64,000 nucleotides of DNA from Roseinatronobacter sp. S2 (GCF_029581395.1 NZ_CP121113.1:924501-988500), one strand, 5' to 3'. Numbered from the stretch's first letter, positions 11,901 to 19,992 are shown. Program-made: numbers and translations. The notes: generated by a model from the letters alone, not told the origin.

Positions 11901-13013
11901 CTTGCGAATATGAGCCATGAAATCCGCACCCCGATGAATGGCATTCTGGGCATGGCAGAATTGCTGTCCGATACCGAACTGACGCGACAGCAAGCCCATA
12001 TGCTGGACACAATCCGCACGTCCGGTGATGCGCTATTGACGATCCTGAACGACATTCTGGACCTTGCCCGTATTGAGGTGGGCAAGCTGGCGCTTGATCC
12101 GGTGCCCTTCGTACCGGAAAATCTGCTACACCGCATGCAATCGCTACATGGTGTGAATGCCTATGCCAAGGGATTGAAAATAATTCTGGATCTTGGGCCG
12201 GGACTGGACAAGGCCCGTATAGGGGATGAACACCGGCTGGGGCAAATTCTGGGTAATATTCTGGGCAACGCAGTCAAGTTCACCGAAAAAGGGTCCATAC
12301 AACTGGTGGCGCGCGTTGGCACCGATCAGGACATAGTGTGCTCGATCACCGATACGGGCATCGGGATGACCAAGGACCAGCTGGCCCGCGTATTTGACGA
12401 ATTTGAACAGGCCGACAATTCGGTAACGCGCCGGTTCGGTGGCTCCGGTCTGGGGCTGTCCATCGTGCGCAAGCTGGTGCAGATCATGAATGGCCAGATC
12501 GAGATTGCCAGCGCAGCGGGGCAGGGCACGCGTATTGATCTGCGCCTGCCATTACCTTTGGCCGGTGACACGGTCAGGGTGCCCGAAGTTGCGCCAGTGA
12601 CCGCGCCTGCACTGCCAACAGGCTTGCGGGTGTTGGTTGCCGAAGACAACAAGACCAATGCAACCATCCTTAGATCGATGCTTCGCAAGGTCGGTGTTCA
12701 GGCGGATTTCAGTGAAAACGGGAAGGAAGCCTGTGATAACTGGCAAGCGGGAAAATACGACATTTTGCTGCTGGACATTTCAATGCCGGTGATGGACGGG
12801 TTTGATGCGCTGACCTGCATTCGGGAACGTGCATTGCAGCAAGGCGCCGCCCCGCCGCTTGCCATCGCAGCCACAGCCAACATCATGCAAGACCAGATCA
12901 AGACCTATTACGACAAAGGGTTTGTTGCCGTTCTAGGCAAGCCCTACAAGATTGCAGAACTGACCCGCGCGCTGGCGCAGGCCTTGCAGCATCAGGGCCG
13001 CAAGGCGCACTGA
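8949..13013 (+). CDS. Hybrid sensor histidine kinase/response regulator with GAF and multiple PAS domains
   Basis: 1354 residues, no membrane segment, so a cytoplasmic sensor. Order: GAF-like domain (about 25-185); a series of PAS/PAC domains to about 960 (I count five or six, several ending in DVTE or DIT PAC signatures); HisKA with phospho-acceptor His990 in NMSHEIRTPMNG; HATPase_c with the N box (ILGNAVKFTEKG) and G boxes (DTGIGM, RFGGSGLGLSIV); and a C-terminal receiver with acidic pair EDN and phospho-acceptor Asp1276 in LLLDISMPVMDG. The output partner is unknown; no Hpt or regulator gene is adjacent. Its N-terminus resembles that of the kinase at 62262. Confidence 0.93.
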   Translation: MTDEHRMRAFTGKPAKARSLERLAIDLLNRLARVSTSQADTATNAVLAELGGAAGLDRTYLFWMRDGAFWTCTHEWVAPGIVPMKDELQYVPHEIIAQWYDCFLKDESVYVARVDDLPDDRAGERETLQMQGVVSLLVVPVVENGLPVAFVGYDAVNGPRDFSEDDMFLLRAVANGIGALNLRLKAEQALRESRDQLAATLAAMPDLIIEVDRKGIIRTVHPSTDQVEIMPPEKLLGRSLIDSLPPDVAQIAAQLMKAVDEGKVTAPRRYPLPVRDQERWFEARAVQWQNMAGGYVFIIRDITSEQHAARREEIRTKQLQQIFDSSPIGIAQSDLYSGLFLDANPAFLRDSGYERAHFRKMNMAQITTPDSMQDALHQLDVVLKTGRYGPIDQRYFRADGSVAHIKLSGVLATDTAERPAIWHFVDDQTDRRAHEAEIEQRKQEAEAARQRLTAAVEALVDGFAIYDPDDRLVLCNQTYRDHFPKSGKLLKTGMPYEEIIRLRLKHREYKNLAEKDEAWLVQRLAQRHRTIFEAEEEMSDGRWMRIHEKGTPDGGRVTLRLDVTELRKAQQRLELVIEGARVGTWEWDLETRVTLVNKVWGEMLGRKFDDAMLGIEQFRRLVHPDDRSGVDADFNAILSGDANRLDKKMRLQHANGDWMWVHLRGNVVRQASDGHALQMSGIALDVTEQVEREQAILSARDALEHALSARDMAEKRLIDITESSSDWFWEQDAGQRFTYVSGGYLRTVGESPSHIGKTRAELNADNPDPKIQADLAALSATMSAQTPFSNFVYWIRKTSGEKVWLRASGMPFYDGNGVFQGYRGVGSDITPLIAAQEQAHAAEQAALAARAQLYSAVEALQDGFVLFDAQDRLVLANSRFREIYSLTAHAMKEGAKFKDLLRVSLAAGEIADALGCEEDWLQQRMAYDRTTERVYEQRLTCGKILRICDMPTRDGGHVSLHTDVTELHMARESAEAANRAKSTFLANMSHEIRTPMNGILGMAELLSDTELTRQQAHMLDTIRTSGDALLTILNDILDLARIEVGKLALDPVPFVPENLLHRMQSLHGVNAYAKGLKIILDLGPGLDKARIGDEHRLGQILGNILGNAVKFTEKGSIQLVARVGTDQDIVCSITDTGIGMTKDQLARVFDEFEQADNSVTRRFGGSGLGLSIVRKLVQIMNGQIEIASAAGQGTRIDLRLPLPLAGDTVRVPEVAPVTAPALPTGLRVLVAEDNKTNATILRSMLRKVGVQADFSENGKEACDNWQAGKYDILLLDISMPVMDGFDALTCIRERALQQGAAPPLAIAATANIMQDQIKTYYDKGFVAVLGKPYKIAELTRALAQALQHQGRKAH

Positions 13014-13121
13014 CACAGCTTTGCCGCGCAGTTGCGGGGAAATCACCGTGGCCTGCATTGCAAGCCAGAGCACAAGGCGCTAACAGGGCTGCGGTTTTCA
13101 TCTACAGGCGGAGCACAGCTT

Positions 13122-14408
13122 ATGACATCCCCATTGCGACTTGGTATTGCAGGGCTTGGCACCGTCGGGGTCGGTCTGGTGCGGATAATCCAGCGGAACG
13201 CGGATTTGCTGACACTGCGCACAGGCCGCGAGATCGTGATTTCTGCGGTCAGCGCCAAATCCCGCACCCGCAATCGCGGTGTCGACATTTCCGCCTATGA
13301 CTGGGAGGATGATCCCGTAGCCCTTGCGCGCCGCGATGATGTGGATGTTGTGATCGAATTGATGGGTGGTGAAAACGGCCCCGCCAAGGCCCTGACCGAA
13401 GCCGCGATTGATGCTGGCAAGGATGTTGTCACCGCAAACAAGGCAATGCTGGCGCTGCACGGGCAGGAACTGGCCGAACGCGCAGAAGCGGCCGGCGTTG
13501 CACTGCGTTTTGAGGCGGCGGTCGCTGGCGGGATTCCGGTTATCAAAGCGCTGTGCGAAGGGTTGGCGGGGAACCGTATCACCCGTGTCAAAGGGGTGAT
13601 GAACGGCACCTGCAACTATATTCTGACCCGCATGGAAGATGCGGGCCTGCCTTATGAAACCGTGTTCGAGGAAGCAAACCAGCTGGGCTATCTGGAAGCG
13701 GACCCGACATTGGATGTGGGCGGCATAGATGCGGCGCATAAGCTGACATTGCTTTCGGCCATTGCCTTCGGGGTGAAGCCGGATTTTGACGCCATCCAGA
13801 CATCCGGGATCGAGCGTATCTCGATCGAGGATATTCGCGCGGCGGGGGATCTGGGCCTGCGCATCAAGTTGCTGGGCGTGGCGCGTGTGACGGGCCGCGG
13901 GCTGGAGCAGTCCATGTCGCCGTGTCTGGTGCCCGCCGACAGCCCGCTGGGGCAGTTGAAGGGTGGCACGAATATGATTGTCATCGAAGGTGACGCCGTC
14001 GAGCAGGTCATTCTGCGTGGTCCCGGCGCGGGCGAAGGGCCGACAGCAAGTGCCGTGATCGGGGATGTGGTTGATATTGCGCGCGGCATGCGGCTGCCGG
14101 TCTTTGGCCAGCCTGCAACCACGCTGCAAACCGCCATATCGGCCAAGGCGACGGCGGCGAAACCGTGGTATCTGCGTATGTCGTTGCTGGACAAACCCGG
14201 CGCGCTGGCCAAAGTGGCCGAAGCGCTGGGCAGTGCGGGTGTGTCCATCAATCGCATGCGCCAGTATGGTCATCAGGACACCCGCGCGCCTGTGGTGATC
14301 ATCACGCATAAAACGACCCGCGATGCGATTGACCATGCCTGCACGCTGGCTGCCGGAACCGGCGTCCTTGTCGGAGAGCCGGTTGCAATGGCGATTGAGG
14401 AAGATTGA
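13122..14408 (+). CDS. hom: Homoserine dehydrogenase
   Basis: 428 residues. It reduces aspartate semialdehyde to homoserine, the branch point to threonine and methionine. The N-terminal Rossmann motif GIAGLGTVGVGLV binds NAD(P). The catalytic/substrate domain has ANKAMLALHG, AAVAGGIPVIK, GVMNGTCNYILTRM and EADPTLDVGGIDAAHKL with the active-site Asp and Lys. A C-terminal ACT domain (LRMSLLDKPGALAKVAEALG) points to feedback control by an amino acid, normally threonine. ATG 13122 is used because it begins immediately before the Rossmann strand. It is followed at 116 bases by glpX. Confidence 0.96.
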   Translation: MTSPLRLGIAGLGTVGVGLVRIIQRNADLLTLRTGREIVISAVSAKSRTRNRGVDISAYDWEDDPVALARRDDVDVVIELMGGENGPAKALTEAAIDAGKDVVTANKAMLALHGQELAERAEAAGVALRFEAAVAGGIPVIKALCEGLAGNRITRVKGVMNGTCNYILTRMEDAGLPYETVFEEANQLGYLEADPTLDVGGIDAAHKLTLLSAIAFGVKPDFDAIQTSGIERISIEDIRAAGDLGLRIKLLGVARVTGRGLEQSMSPCLVPADSPLGQLKGGTNMIVIEGDAVEQVILRGPGAGEGPTASAVIGDVVDIARGMRLPVFGQPATTLQTAISAKATAAKPWYLRMSLLDKPGALAKVAEALGSAGVSINRMRQYGHQDTRAPVVIITHKTTRDAIDHACTLAAGTGVLVGEPVAMAIEED

Positions 14409-14524
14409 GTCGTTTTCGTCCCATTCATCCCCGGAGTTGGCGCAACCACGCCAGTCAAGGCTTGTGTCGGGCAAGCGGCGGGGTCTAGATAGCGTGAAAG
14501 CGCATCTCGCAAAGGAACCCCGCA

Positions 14525-15487
14525 ATGACCACATCCCCCGAATTTCATGATCGCATGCTCTCGCTTGGCCTTGCCCGCGTGTCAGAGGCGGCAGCGCTTG
14601 CTTCTGCGAAACTTGTCGGGCGTGGCGACGAAAAGGCGGCGGATCAGGCCGCTGTGGATGCGATGCGCACACAGTTGAACATGCTCGACATTGCGGGACG
14701 TGTTGTCATTGGCGAAGGCGAACGTGACGAAGCGCCCATGCTGTATATCGGCGAAGAAGTGGGCAACGGGAATGGTCCCGAAGTGGACATTGCGCTGGAC
14801 CCGCTGGAAGGCACGACCCTGACGGCCAAGGATTTCCCGAACGCGCTGACCGTTATCGCCATGGCCCCGCGCGGCACCATGCTGCATGCGCCCGATGTCT
14901 ATATGGACAAACTGGCCATCGGCCCCGGCTATGCGCCCGACACTGTGACCATGGACATGTCCCCGTCAGAACGTGTGCGCGCATTGGCCAAGGCCAAAGG
15001 CTGCGCACCGTCGGATATTTCCGTTTGCGTGCTGGAACGCCCGCGCCATGAAGACATGATTGCCGATCTGCGGTCTACGGGCGCGGCGATCCGGCTGATC
15101 ATGGATGGTGATGTGGCCGGTGTGATCCATTGCGCGGAAACAGACATTACCGGCATCGACATGTATATGGGGTCCGGTGGCGCGCCCGAAGGGGTTCTGG
15201 CGGCGGCTGCGTTGAAATGCATGGGCGGGCAGATCTATGGCAAGCTGCTGTTTCGCAATGATGATGAAATCGCGCGCGCGCGCCGCGCGGGAATCGAGGA
15301 TCTGGACAAGGTTTATACCCGCGATGAAATGGTGACGGGCGATGTTATCTTTGCCGCGACCGGCGTGACCGACGGGTCCATCGTCAAGGGCATCCGCACC
15401 GAACCGGGTTGGGTGACCACGGACACGCTGCTGATGCGTTCGAAAACCGGATCGGTGCGGCGCATGACTTACCGCACGCCTATCTGA
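14525..15487 (+). CDS. glpX: Class II fructose-1,6-bisphosphatase
   Basis: 320-residue GlpX-type phosphatase converting fructose-1,6-bisphosphate to fructose-6-phosphate in gluconeogenesis; in autotrophic relatives GlpX-like enzymes can also act on sedoheptulose-1,7-bisphosphate. Family motifs are GRGDEKAADQAAVDAMR, VIGEGERDEAPMLYIGEEVG, the metal-binding DPLEGTTL and GSGGAPEGVLAAAALKCMGGQ. The start has a good ribosome site (AAAGGAA, 8 bases upstream). It sits between hom and recJ, an order I associate with Rhodobacteraceae. Confidence 0.95.
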   Translation: MTTSPEFHDRMLSLGLARVSEAAALASAKLVGRGDEKAADQAAVDAMRTQLNMLDIAGRVVIGEGERDEAPMLYIGEEVGNGNGPEVDIALDPLEGTTLTAKDFPNALTVIAMAPRGTMLHAPDVYMDKLAIGPGYAPDTVTMDMSPSERVRALAKAKGCAPSDISVCVLERPRHEDMIADLRSTGAAIRLIMDGDVAGVIHCAETDITGIDMYMGSGGAPEGVLAAAALKCMGGQIYGKLLFRNDDEIARARRAGIEDLDKVYTRDEMVTGDVIFAATGVTDGSIVKGIRTEPGWVTTDTLLMRSKTGSVRRMTYRTPI

Positions 15488-15493
15488 GGAACC

Positions 15494-15547
15494 AAACGGG
15501 GGGCGCCGCCCCCCCAACCCCCCCCGGAGTATTTTGGGCAAGATGAA
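15494..15547 (+). repeat. REP-like intergenic element with GC-rich hairpin
   Basis: The intergenic run contains GGGGGGCGCCGCCCCCC, which folds into a very stable hairpin. It is followed by a C-tract and CCCCGGAGTATTTTGGGCAAGATGAA. This hairpin-plus-GGAGTATTTT arrangement is a recurring non-coding element in Rhodobacteraceae genomes as I know them; a degenerate second copy (CCTCCGAAGTATTTTTGTTTGCCAATGA) follows the tRNA-Glu at about 18033. Here it may terminate glpX and also supplies the ATG of the next gene. Confidence 0.6.
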
Positions 15548-16109
15548 ACCGGATCAGAACACGGCCTTGCTGCTGATCGATTTCCAGAAAGGGTTTTCTG
15601 CGCCCCTATGGGGGGCGCGGAACAACCCTGATGCGGAAGCAAATGCCATGCGCTTGCTGGCGGCGTGGCGCACGGCGGGCGCGCCGGTTGTCCATGTGCG
15701 CCATCTAAGCCGCGAACCTGACAGCCCGCTTGGCCGTACGGGGGCTGCGTGGATTGACGGTCTTGCCCCGCAAGCGGATGAGGTGGTGTTTGAAAAGCAT
15801 GTCAATTCGGCTTTCATCGGGACGGGCCTGCACGACTGGCTGTGCAGTCGTGATCTGGGCGCGCTGGTTATCGCGGGGCTGACGACGCCGCATTGCGTGT
15901 CTACAAGCTGCCGTATGGCGGCCAATCTTGGGTTTCAGGTCACCTTGGCGCATGATGCCTGCGCCGCATTCGCAAGCAATGCCGATACCAGTTGGTCCCC
16001 TGATGCGCCCCCTGTCACCCCGCAGCAGATCCATGACATGGCTATTTCGCAGTTGCATGGCGAGTTTGTGACAGCCCGATCTGCGGCTGCGATTTTATGC
16101 CATGAGTGA
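15543..16109 (+). CDS. Isochorismatase-family cysteine hydrolase
   Basis: 188 residues with the isochorismatase-like Rossmann fold. The expected catalytic triad is visible: Asp in LLLIDFQKGF, Lys in VVFEKHVNSAF, and Cys in GLTTPHCVSTSCR after a cis-peptide-type loop. Family members hydrolyse amides or isochorismate; the substrate cannot be told here and nicotinamidase-like activity is only a possibility. ATG 15543 is chosen over the in-frame TTG at 15534. The stop overlaps the recJ start by 8 bases, suggesting cotranslation with recJ. Confidence 0.82.
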   Translation: MKPDQNTALLLIDFQKGFSAPLWGARNNPDAEANAMRLLAAWRTAGAPVVHVRHLSREPDSPLGRTGAAWIDGLAPQADEVVFEKHVNSAFIGTGLHDWLCSRDLGALVIAGLTTPHCVSTSCRMAANLGFQVTLAHDACAAFASNADTSWSPDAPPVTPQQIHDMAISQLHGEFVTARSAAAILCHE

Positions 16110-17868
16110 TGCGCCGCTATTTCTGGGTGTCGGGCATTCCGCGACAGGGCGACGGTGGGTCGGCCCTGATGCGGCATCGGACCGGCTGGCCGAAACCATC
16201 GCCCAAGGCAGTTCGCTGCCGCGTGCGGTATGTGCGGTGCTTGCGCGCGCCGGTGTTATGCCCGATCAGGCCGAAGGCTACCTTATGCCGACACTGCGCG
16301 AGCATTTGCCGGACCCGCGCACCCTGCTGGACATGGAACCTGCCGCTGCACGTTTTTTGCAGGCCGTTGCGCGGCGTGAACGCATTGCCATTTTTGCCGA
16401 TTACGATGTTGATGGTGGCGCATCAGCGGCACTGCTGATCTGCTGGCTGCGCGATATGGGGTGCCGTGCCACCTTGTATATCCCCGACCGCATTGACGAA
16501 GGTTATGGGCCGAATGAACCCGCTATGGCCGCGCTGGCAGACACGCATGAGCTGATTATCTGTGTTGATTGTGGCACCCTTAGCCATGGCCCTATCGCGG
16601 CTGCGAAAGGTGCTGATGTTATTGTGCTGGACCACCATCTGGGGGGTGAAACCCTGCCGGATGCAGTGGCGGTCGTGAACCCCAACCGGCAGGATGAAAC
16701 CACCGATCTGGGCCATCTATGTGCGGCCGCCGTGGTGTTTCTGATGCTGGTCGAGTGCAACCGCCAACTGCGCGAGGGGGGCAAGACCGGCCCGGACCTG
16801 ATGGGAATGCTGGATCTGGTCGCGCTGGCAACGGTGGCGGATGTTGCGCCCTTGATTGGTGTAAACCGCGCCTTCGTGCGGCAGGGGTTGCGTGTCATGG
16901 CCGAACGCAAGCGCGTCGGGCTGCGGGCGTTGGCGGATATCGCGCGGCTGGATACCGCCCCAAAGGCCTATCATTTGGGCTTTGTTCTGGGGCCGCGCGT
17001 GAATGCGGGCGGGCGGATTGGTGCGGCCGATCTGGGCGCAAGACTTCTGGCCACGGATGACCCGCATGAGGCCAGCGCACTGGCCGAGAAGCTGGAAACC
17101 CTGAATGCCGAACGGCGCGAGATCGAAGCGCATGTGCGCCTTGAGGCCCTTGCGCAGGCACAAGCGCGCGGTCTGGACGGACCACTTGTCTGGGCCGCCG
17201 CAGAAGGCTGGCACCCGGGCGTCATAGGGATTGCCGCAGCGCGCCTGAAAGAAGCCACAGACCGCCCCGCGATTGTAATTGCGCTGGAAGGGGACCTTGG
17301 CAAAGGGTCCGGCCGGTCCGTGCCCGGGGTCGATCTGGGGGCGGCAATCCAGCGGCTTGCGCATGAGGGGCTGTTGATCAAGGGCGGCGGGCATAAAATG
17401 GCCGCTGGCCTGACGGTGGCGCGCGCGCAGATGGAAGACGCGATGGCGCGCCTGGGCGATCTGCTGGCGCGACAGGGTGCCGCAGACAGGCCGGCGGCCG
17501 GTCTGAAGCTGGATGGCATGCTGATGCCAGGGGCGGTCACACCCGAACTGATTGACCAGCTTGACAGGGCAGGGCCGTTTGGTGCCAGCATGCGCGCGCC
17601 GCGTTTCGCCTTTGCCGATATGGCTGTCCGGTCCACGCGCCCCATGGGCGAATCGCATTTGCGGCTGCGCTTTGGCGGCGATCATGGCCCGACACTGGAT
17701 GCTGTGGCATTTCGTGCGTTTGAAACGGACCTTGGGTCCTTTCTCATGACATCCCAAGGGCGCAGGATACACTTGGCGGGGCAAATCGAGATCAACCACT
17801 GGGGCGGGCGTCAGACCCCGCAACTGCGACTGGAGGACGCTGCCGCACCCGATGCAGGGCCGGAATGA
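16102..17868 (+). CDS. recJ: Single-stranded-DNA-specific exonuclease RecJ
   Basis: 588-residue DHH-family 5'-3' ssDNA exonuclease used in RecF-pathway recombination and mismatch repair. The phosphoesterase motifs are present: FADYDVDGGASAALL (motif I), CVDCGT, and VLDHHLGGE with the DHH at about residue 177. The DHHA1 domain ends in GGHKMAAGLTV, and an OB-like C-terminal domain follows (GPFGASMRAPRFAF). Length is normal. It is the last core gene before the tRNA-Glu and island. Confidence 0.95.
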   Translation: MSDAPLFLGVGHSATGRRWVGPDAASDRLAETIAQGSSLPRAVCAVLARAGVMPDQAEGYLMPTLREHLPDPRTLLDMEPAAARFLQAVARRERIAIFADYDVDGGASAALLICWLRDMGCRATLYIPDRIDEGYGPNEPAMAALADTHELIICVDCGTLSHGPIAAAKGADVIVLDHHLGGETLPDAVAVVNPNRQDETTDLGHLCAAAVVFLMLVECNRQLREGGKTGPDLMGMLDLVALATVADVAPLIGVNRAFVRQGLRVMAERKRVGLRALADIARLDTAPKAYHLGFVLGPRVNAGGRIGAADLGARLLATDDPHEASALAEKLETLNAERREIEAHVRLEALAQAQARGLDGPLVWAAAEGWHPGVIGIAAARLKEATDRPAIVIALEGDLGKGSGRSVPGVDLGAAIQRLAHEGLLIKGGGHKMAAGLTVARAQMEDAMARLGDLLARQGAADRPAAGLKLDGMLMPGAVTPELIDQLDRAGPFGASMRAPRFAFADMAVRSTRPMGESHLRLRFGGDHGPTLDAVAFRAFETDLGSFLMTSQGRRIHLAGQIEINHWGGRQTPQLRLEDAAAPDAGPE

Positions 17869-17955
17869 AAAACTGATCATTTCATCTGACATTCTGCACG
17901 AAAACCACTTGCGCTGCCCGCGCGCTTTGCCTAAACAGCGCCTCACCACCAGCGT

Positions 17956-18030
17956 GGCCCGTTCGTCTATCGGTTAGGACGCCAGGTTTTCAACCTGGAA
18001 AGAGGGGTTCGATTCCCCTACGGGCTGCCA
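17956..18030 (+). tRNA. tRNA-Glu (anticodon UUC)
   Basis: 75 bases including an encoded CCA. Acceptor GGCCCGT pairs with ACGGGCT (first pair G-U), the D-arm contains GGTTAGGAC, the anticodon stem CCAGG/CCTGG encloses TTTTCAA (anticodon TTC at 17989-17991), and the T-arm is AGGGG-TTCGATT-CCCCT. Its 3' end forms one half of a 17-bp direct repeat with 36836-36852, so it is the integration target of the island that follows; the island restores an intact tRNA end here. Confidence 0.97.
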
Positions 18031-18031
18031 C
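18015..18031 (+). repeat. Left attachment site (attL) in tRNA-Glu
   Basis: The 17 bases CCCCTACGGGCTGCCAC (3' half of the T-stem, acceptor strand, CCA and one more base) recur perfectly at 36836-36852 in the same orientation. Together with the adjacent tyrosine integrase this is the classical att signature of tRNA-targeted islands. Confidence 0.9.
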
Positions 18032-18062
18032 CACCTCCGAAGTATTTTTGTTTGCCAATGAG

Positions 18063-19148
18063 TTATGGCTCTAATCTGCTAACCTTAGCAGTGTGGTTAG
18101 CAGAATTGGGATCATCTCTCGAGCTGACCAGTCTGGCCATGGCTTTTTGAGCCATCAGTTTCTGATCAGCAGCTTTCGTGTATCGCGTGACTTCTGCTTC
18201 GGTTTCATGGCCAGTGATGGCCTTGACTTCTTGGTTGCTACAGCCTGCTTCTGCCAAGCGCCTTGCACAAGCTTTTCGTAACCCGTGAGACGAGCATGCT
18301 GGAAGCCCCGCTGCGTCACACATCTTTCGCATCCAGTTACCAAACCCAGCCGGGGAGAAAGGCTTGCCATATTCGGTCAGCACGAATGTGAGGTTCGTTC
18401 GGGGGGTTTGAGCCAGCACAACCTCGAGATCGGGGTGGATCGGTATTTGAAGCGACGCGTGCGTCTTCTGCTGTCGGACGGAAATCAGTTTGCCCTTAAC
18501 ATGCTGCCACCCCATTCGGACAGCATCAGAGCGGCGTTGACCTGTGCAAAGCATAAGTGTCATGGCGAGACGCGCTTTGCTTTCGATCGGATGGTGTGCT
18601 TCGAACGCAGCGATTTCGTCTTCAGTCCAAGTATGATAGCCGTCTCCGTGGCTTTTGAACCCCTTTAACCCTGTCAGGGGGTTAGCCTCTATCAGCTCCA
18701 GTTCCAAAGCATAACCCATCAACACCTTCAGTCGTTTAAGTAGCGAGTTGGCAGCTTCTGGCCTATCTGCCATCTCTTCAAGGATACGCTTGGCATGCCT
18801 GCGCTTGAAGCCAGCAACTGGGTTGTCGCCATACGCTTCCCTGAATTTGTCGAACTGAGCGCGATACGTCCGGCGAGTAGACTCGGCGAGGTTCTTGTAG
18901 TTGGGCGACCTGTAGTATGCATCGACCAAAGCCGAGATTGTGTTACGGCTTACAAATGTCGGTTGAACCTCCAGCTGGGCTTCACCCCTTATCGCCTTGT
19001 TGTAGGCTGCCCAGAACGGCTTGCTTAGCAGCGGTCCGGGAAGCCGAGCATTTGGCAGGCCGGGCTTCTTGAGATATATCCGCTCCTTCCCGTGGCGGTC
19101 ACGATAGATATGGACAAAGGGCGGTCTTTCGTCATTTCGTCTGCGCAT
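18063..19148 (-). CDS. Tyrosine-type site-specific integrase of the island
   Basis: 361 residues. The SAM-like N-terminal core-binding domain is at about 70-170 (STRRTYRAQFDKFREAYGDNPV) and the catalytic domain at about 180-340. All catalytic residues are visible: Arg in CTGQRRSDAVRM, Lys in RQQKTHASL, His and Arg in SSHGLRKACARR, His in TGHETEAEV, and the nucleophile Tyr in TRYTKAADQK. Its 3' end faces the tRNA-Glu att site 32 bases away. The start overlaps the upstream 78-residue gene by 17 bases, so expression is coupled to the small operon behind it. Confidence 0.94.
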   Translation of the reverse strand: MRRRNDERPPFVHIYRDRHGKERIYLKKPGLPNARLPGPLLSKPFWAAYNKAIRGEAQLEVQPTFVSRNTISALVDAYYRSPNYKNLAESTRRTYRAQFDKFREAYGDNPVAGFKRRHAKRILEEMADRPEAANSLLKRLKVLMGYALELELIEANPLTGLKGFKSHGDGYHTWTEDEIAAFEAHHPIESKARLAMTLMLCTGQRRSDAVRMGWQHVKGKLISVRQQKTHASLQIPIHPDLEVVLAQTPRTNLTFVLTEYGKPFSPAGFGNWMRKMCDAAGLPACSSHGLRKACARRLAEAGCSNQEVKAITGHETEAEVTRYTKAADQKLMAQKAMARLVSSRDDPNSANHTAKVSRLEP

Positions 19149-19368
19149 CGAACATCCTGTCCCAAGAGTTTTCTTCTGAAATCGCTTCCGCAGGGGTCGC
19201 TTTGCCTGATGCGATCACGACAAAGCCTCCATCCGGGAACATCCGAATTGCTGCTATTGATTTGCCAAGACCCCTTAACAGCGAGATGGCTTTCTTCGCC
19301 TCCACAACTGGAAACCTTGGACTGCGCTTCGCAGACGGCTTGTCTGCAATTGATGATGGTTTATCCAT
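19132..19368 (-). CDS. Small protein between RHH gene and integrase
   Basis: 78 residues, beginning with a basic Ser/Lys-rich stretch followed by a compact alpha/beta segment (AKKAISLLRGLGKSIAAIRMFPDGGFVVIASGKA). Similar tiny proteins occur upstream of integrases in alphaproteobacterial islands. A role as excision or directionality factor is possible from position alone; there is no recognisable excisionase HTH. Start ATG overlaps the upstream gene's TAA stop (ATGGATAA), and its end overlaps the integrase start. Confidence 0.65.
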   Translation of the reverse strand: MDKPSSIADKPSAKRSPRFPVVEAKKAISLLRGLGKSIAAIRMFPDGGFVVIASGKATPAEAISEENSWDRMFDAQTK

Positions 19369-19531
19369 TGTTGCCTCGCTCGGCCGGTGGCGCGCTTTGC
19401 TGTGTGGCTTTCAGGATGGCTTTGACTTCGGCAGTCATCGATCGATCATTCCCGCTCGCCCTTTCACGGAGCCACTCTTTCAGTGTTTCGGGCAGCCGAA
19501 GTAACAGGGCAGCGGTTGTAGCGTCGGACAT
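19361..19531 (-). CDS. Arc-type ribbon-helix-helix protein
   Basis: A 56-residue protein. The N-terminal strand TTAALLLRLPETLKEWLRERA followed by GNDRSMTAEVKAIL is the ribbon-helix-helix fold of Arc/CopG regulators. It heads an overlapping three-gene run (this gene, the 78-residue gene, the integrase), so it probably controls integrase expression. It is divergent from a second RHH gene at 19626, and two identical inverted repeats lie between them. An antitoxin role is an alternative, but the partner is not toxin-like. Confidence 0.75.
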   Translation of the reverse strand: MSDATTAALLLRLPETLKEWLRERASGNDRSMTAEVKAILKATQQSAPPAERGNNG

Positions 19532-19558
19532 AATGTTCCCCTTTGCGCTTCTAGTGTG

Positions 19559-19609
19559 ATATCTCAGGGATATACGCCGACTCGGTCGCCGTCAATATCC
19601 ATATGATAT
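19559..19609. promoter_or_regulatory. Twin operator candidates between divergent RHH genes
   Basis: Two copies of the palindrome ATATC-N5-GATAT lie at 19559-19573 and 19595-19609, 36 bases centre to centre, within the 94-base divergent promoter region. RHH dimers bind short paired half-sites in tandem, so these are the natural candidates for autorepression of both genes. They sit between the two start codons (19531 minus, 19626 plus). Seen directly in the sequence; binding is inferred. Confidence 0.6.
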
Positions 19610-19625
19610 ATAAGGGATAGAAAAT

Positions 19626-19910
19626 ATGGCTGTAAGAAAGCGGGAAGGGCAGCAGCTTCTGCTCCGATTTGCGGAGGGATCAGACCTGCGAGACAGGCTT
19701 CAGGAGGTCGCGAAGGCGAACAACCGAACGATGACCCAAGAAATTCTGTTTCGGTTGGAAGCTTCGTTGTCCGAAGAGCGCGCGACAAATCCCGTGACGT
19801 CAGAAAGTGGCCTCAAGTTTCTGGCGGCGACGAAAGGCCAGTCAATCGCCAAACTGGACGCGCGCCTGAATGAGCTTGAGCAGCGCGTCAAGGCCCTAGA
19901 GGGTCGGTAG
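19626..19910 (+). CDS. Arc family ribbon-helix-helix DNA-binding protein with C-terminal coiled coil
   Basis: 94 residues. QLLLRFAEGSDLRDRLQEVAKANNRTMTQEILFRLEASL matches the RHH strand-helix-helix layout, followed by a linker and a short heptad-bearing helix (LDARLNELEQRVKAL). It has a good start (ATG 19626 after AAGGGATAG). Transcribed away from the integrase operon. It likely binds the twin operators and controls itself or the integrase arm. Which of the two RHH proteins is the repressor cannot be told. Confidence 0.75.
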   Translation: MAVRKREGQQLLLRFAEGSDLRDRLQEVAKANNRTMTQEILFRLEASLSEERATNPVTSESGLKFLAATKGQSIAKLDARLNELEQRVKALEGR

Positions 19911-19992
19911 CCGTTATCCGCTGCCTGAGCATTATGTGAGCGCATCCAATGCGCGTGCAGCGCGTAGCGGCGCTGAATTCGTCAGGACGCGA

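Noticed and set aside
13098..14672. Long minus-strand frame (524 codons) opposite hom
   Set aside because: It lies entirely antisense to hom and the glpX start, is rich in Arg/His/Gln as expected from reverse reading of GC-rich codons, and shows no family motif.
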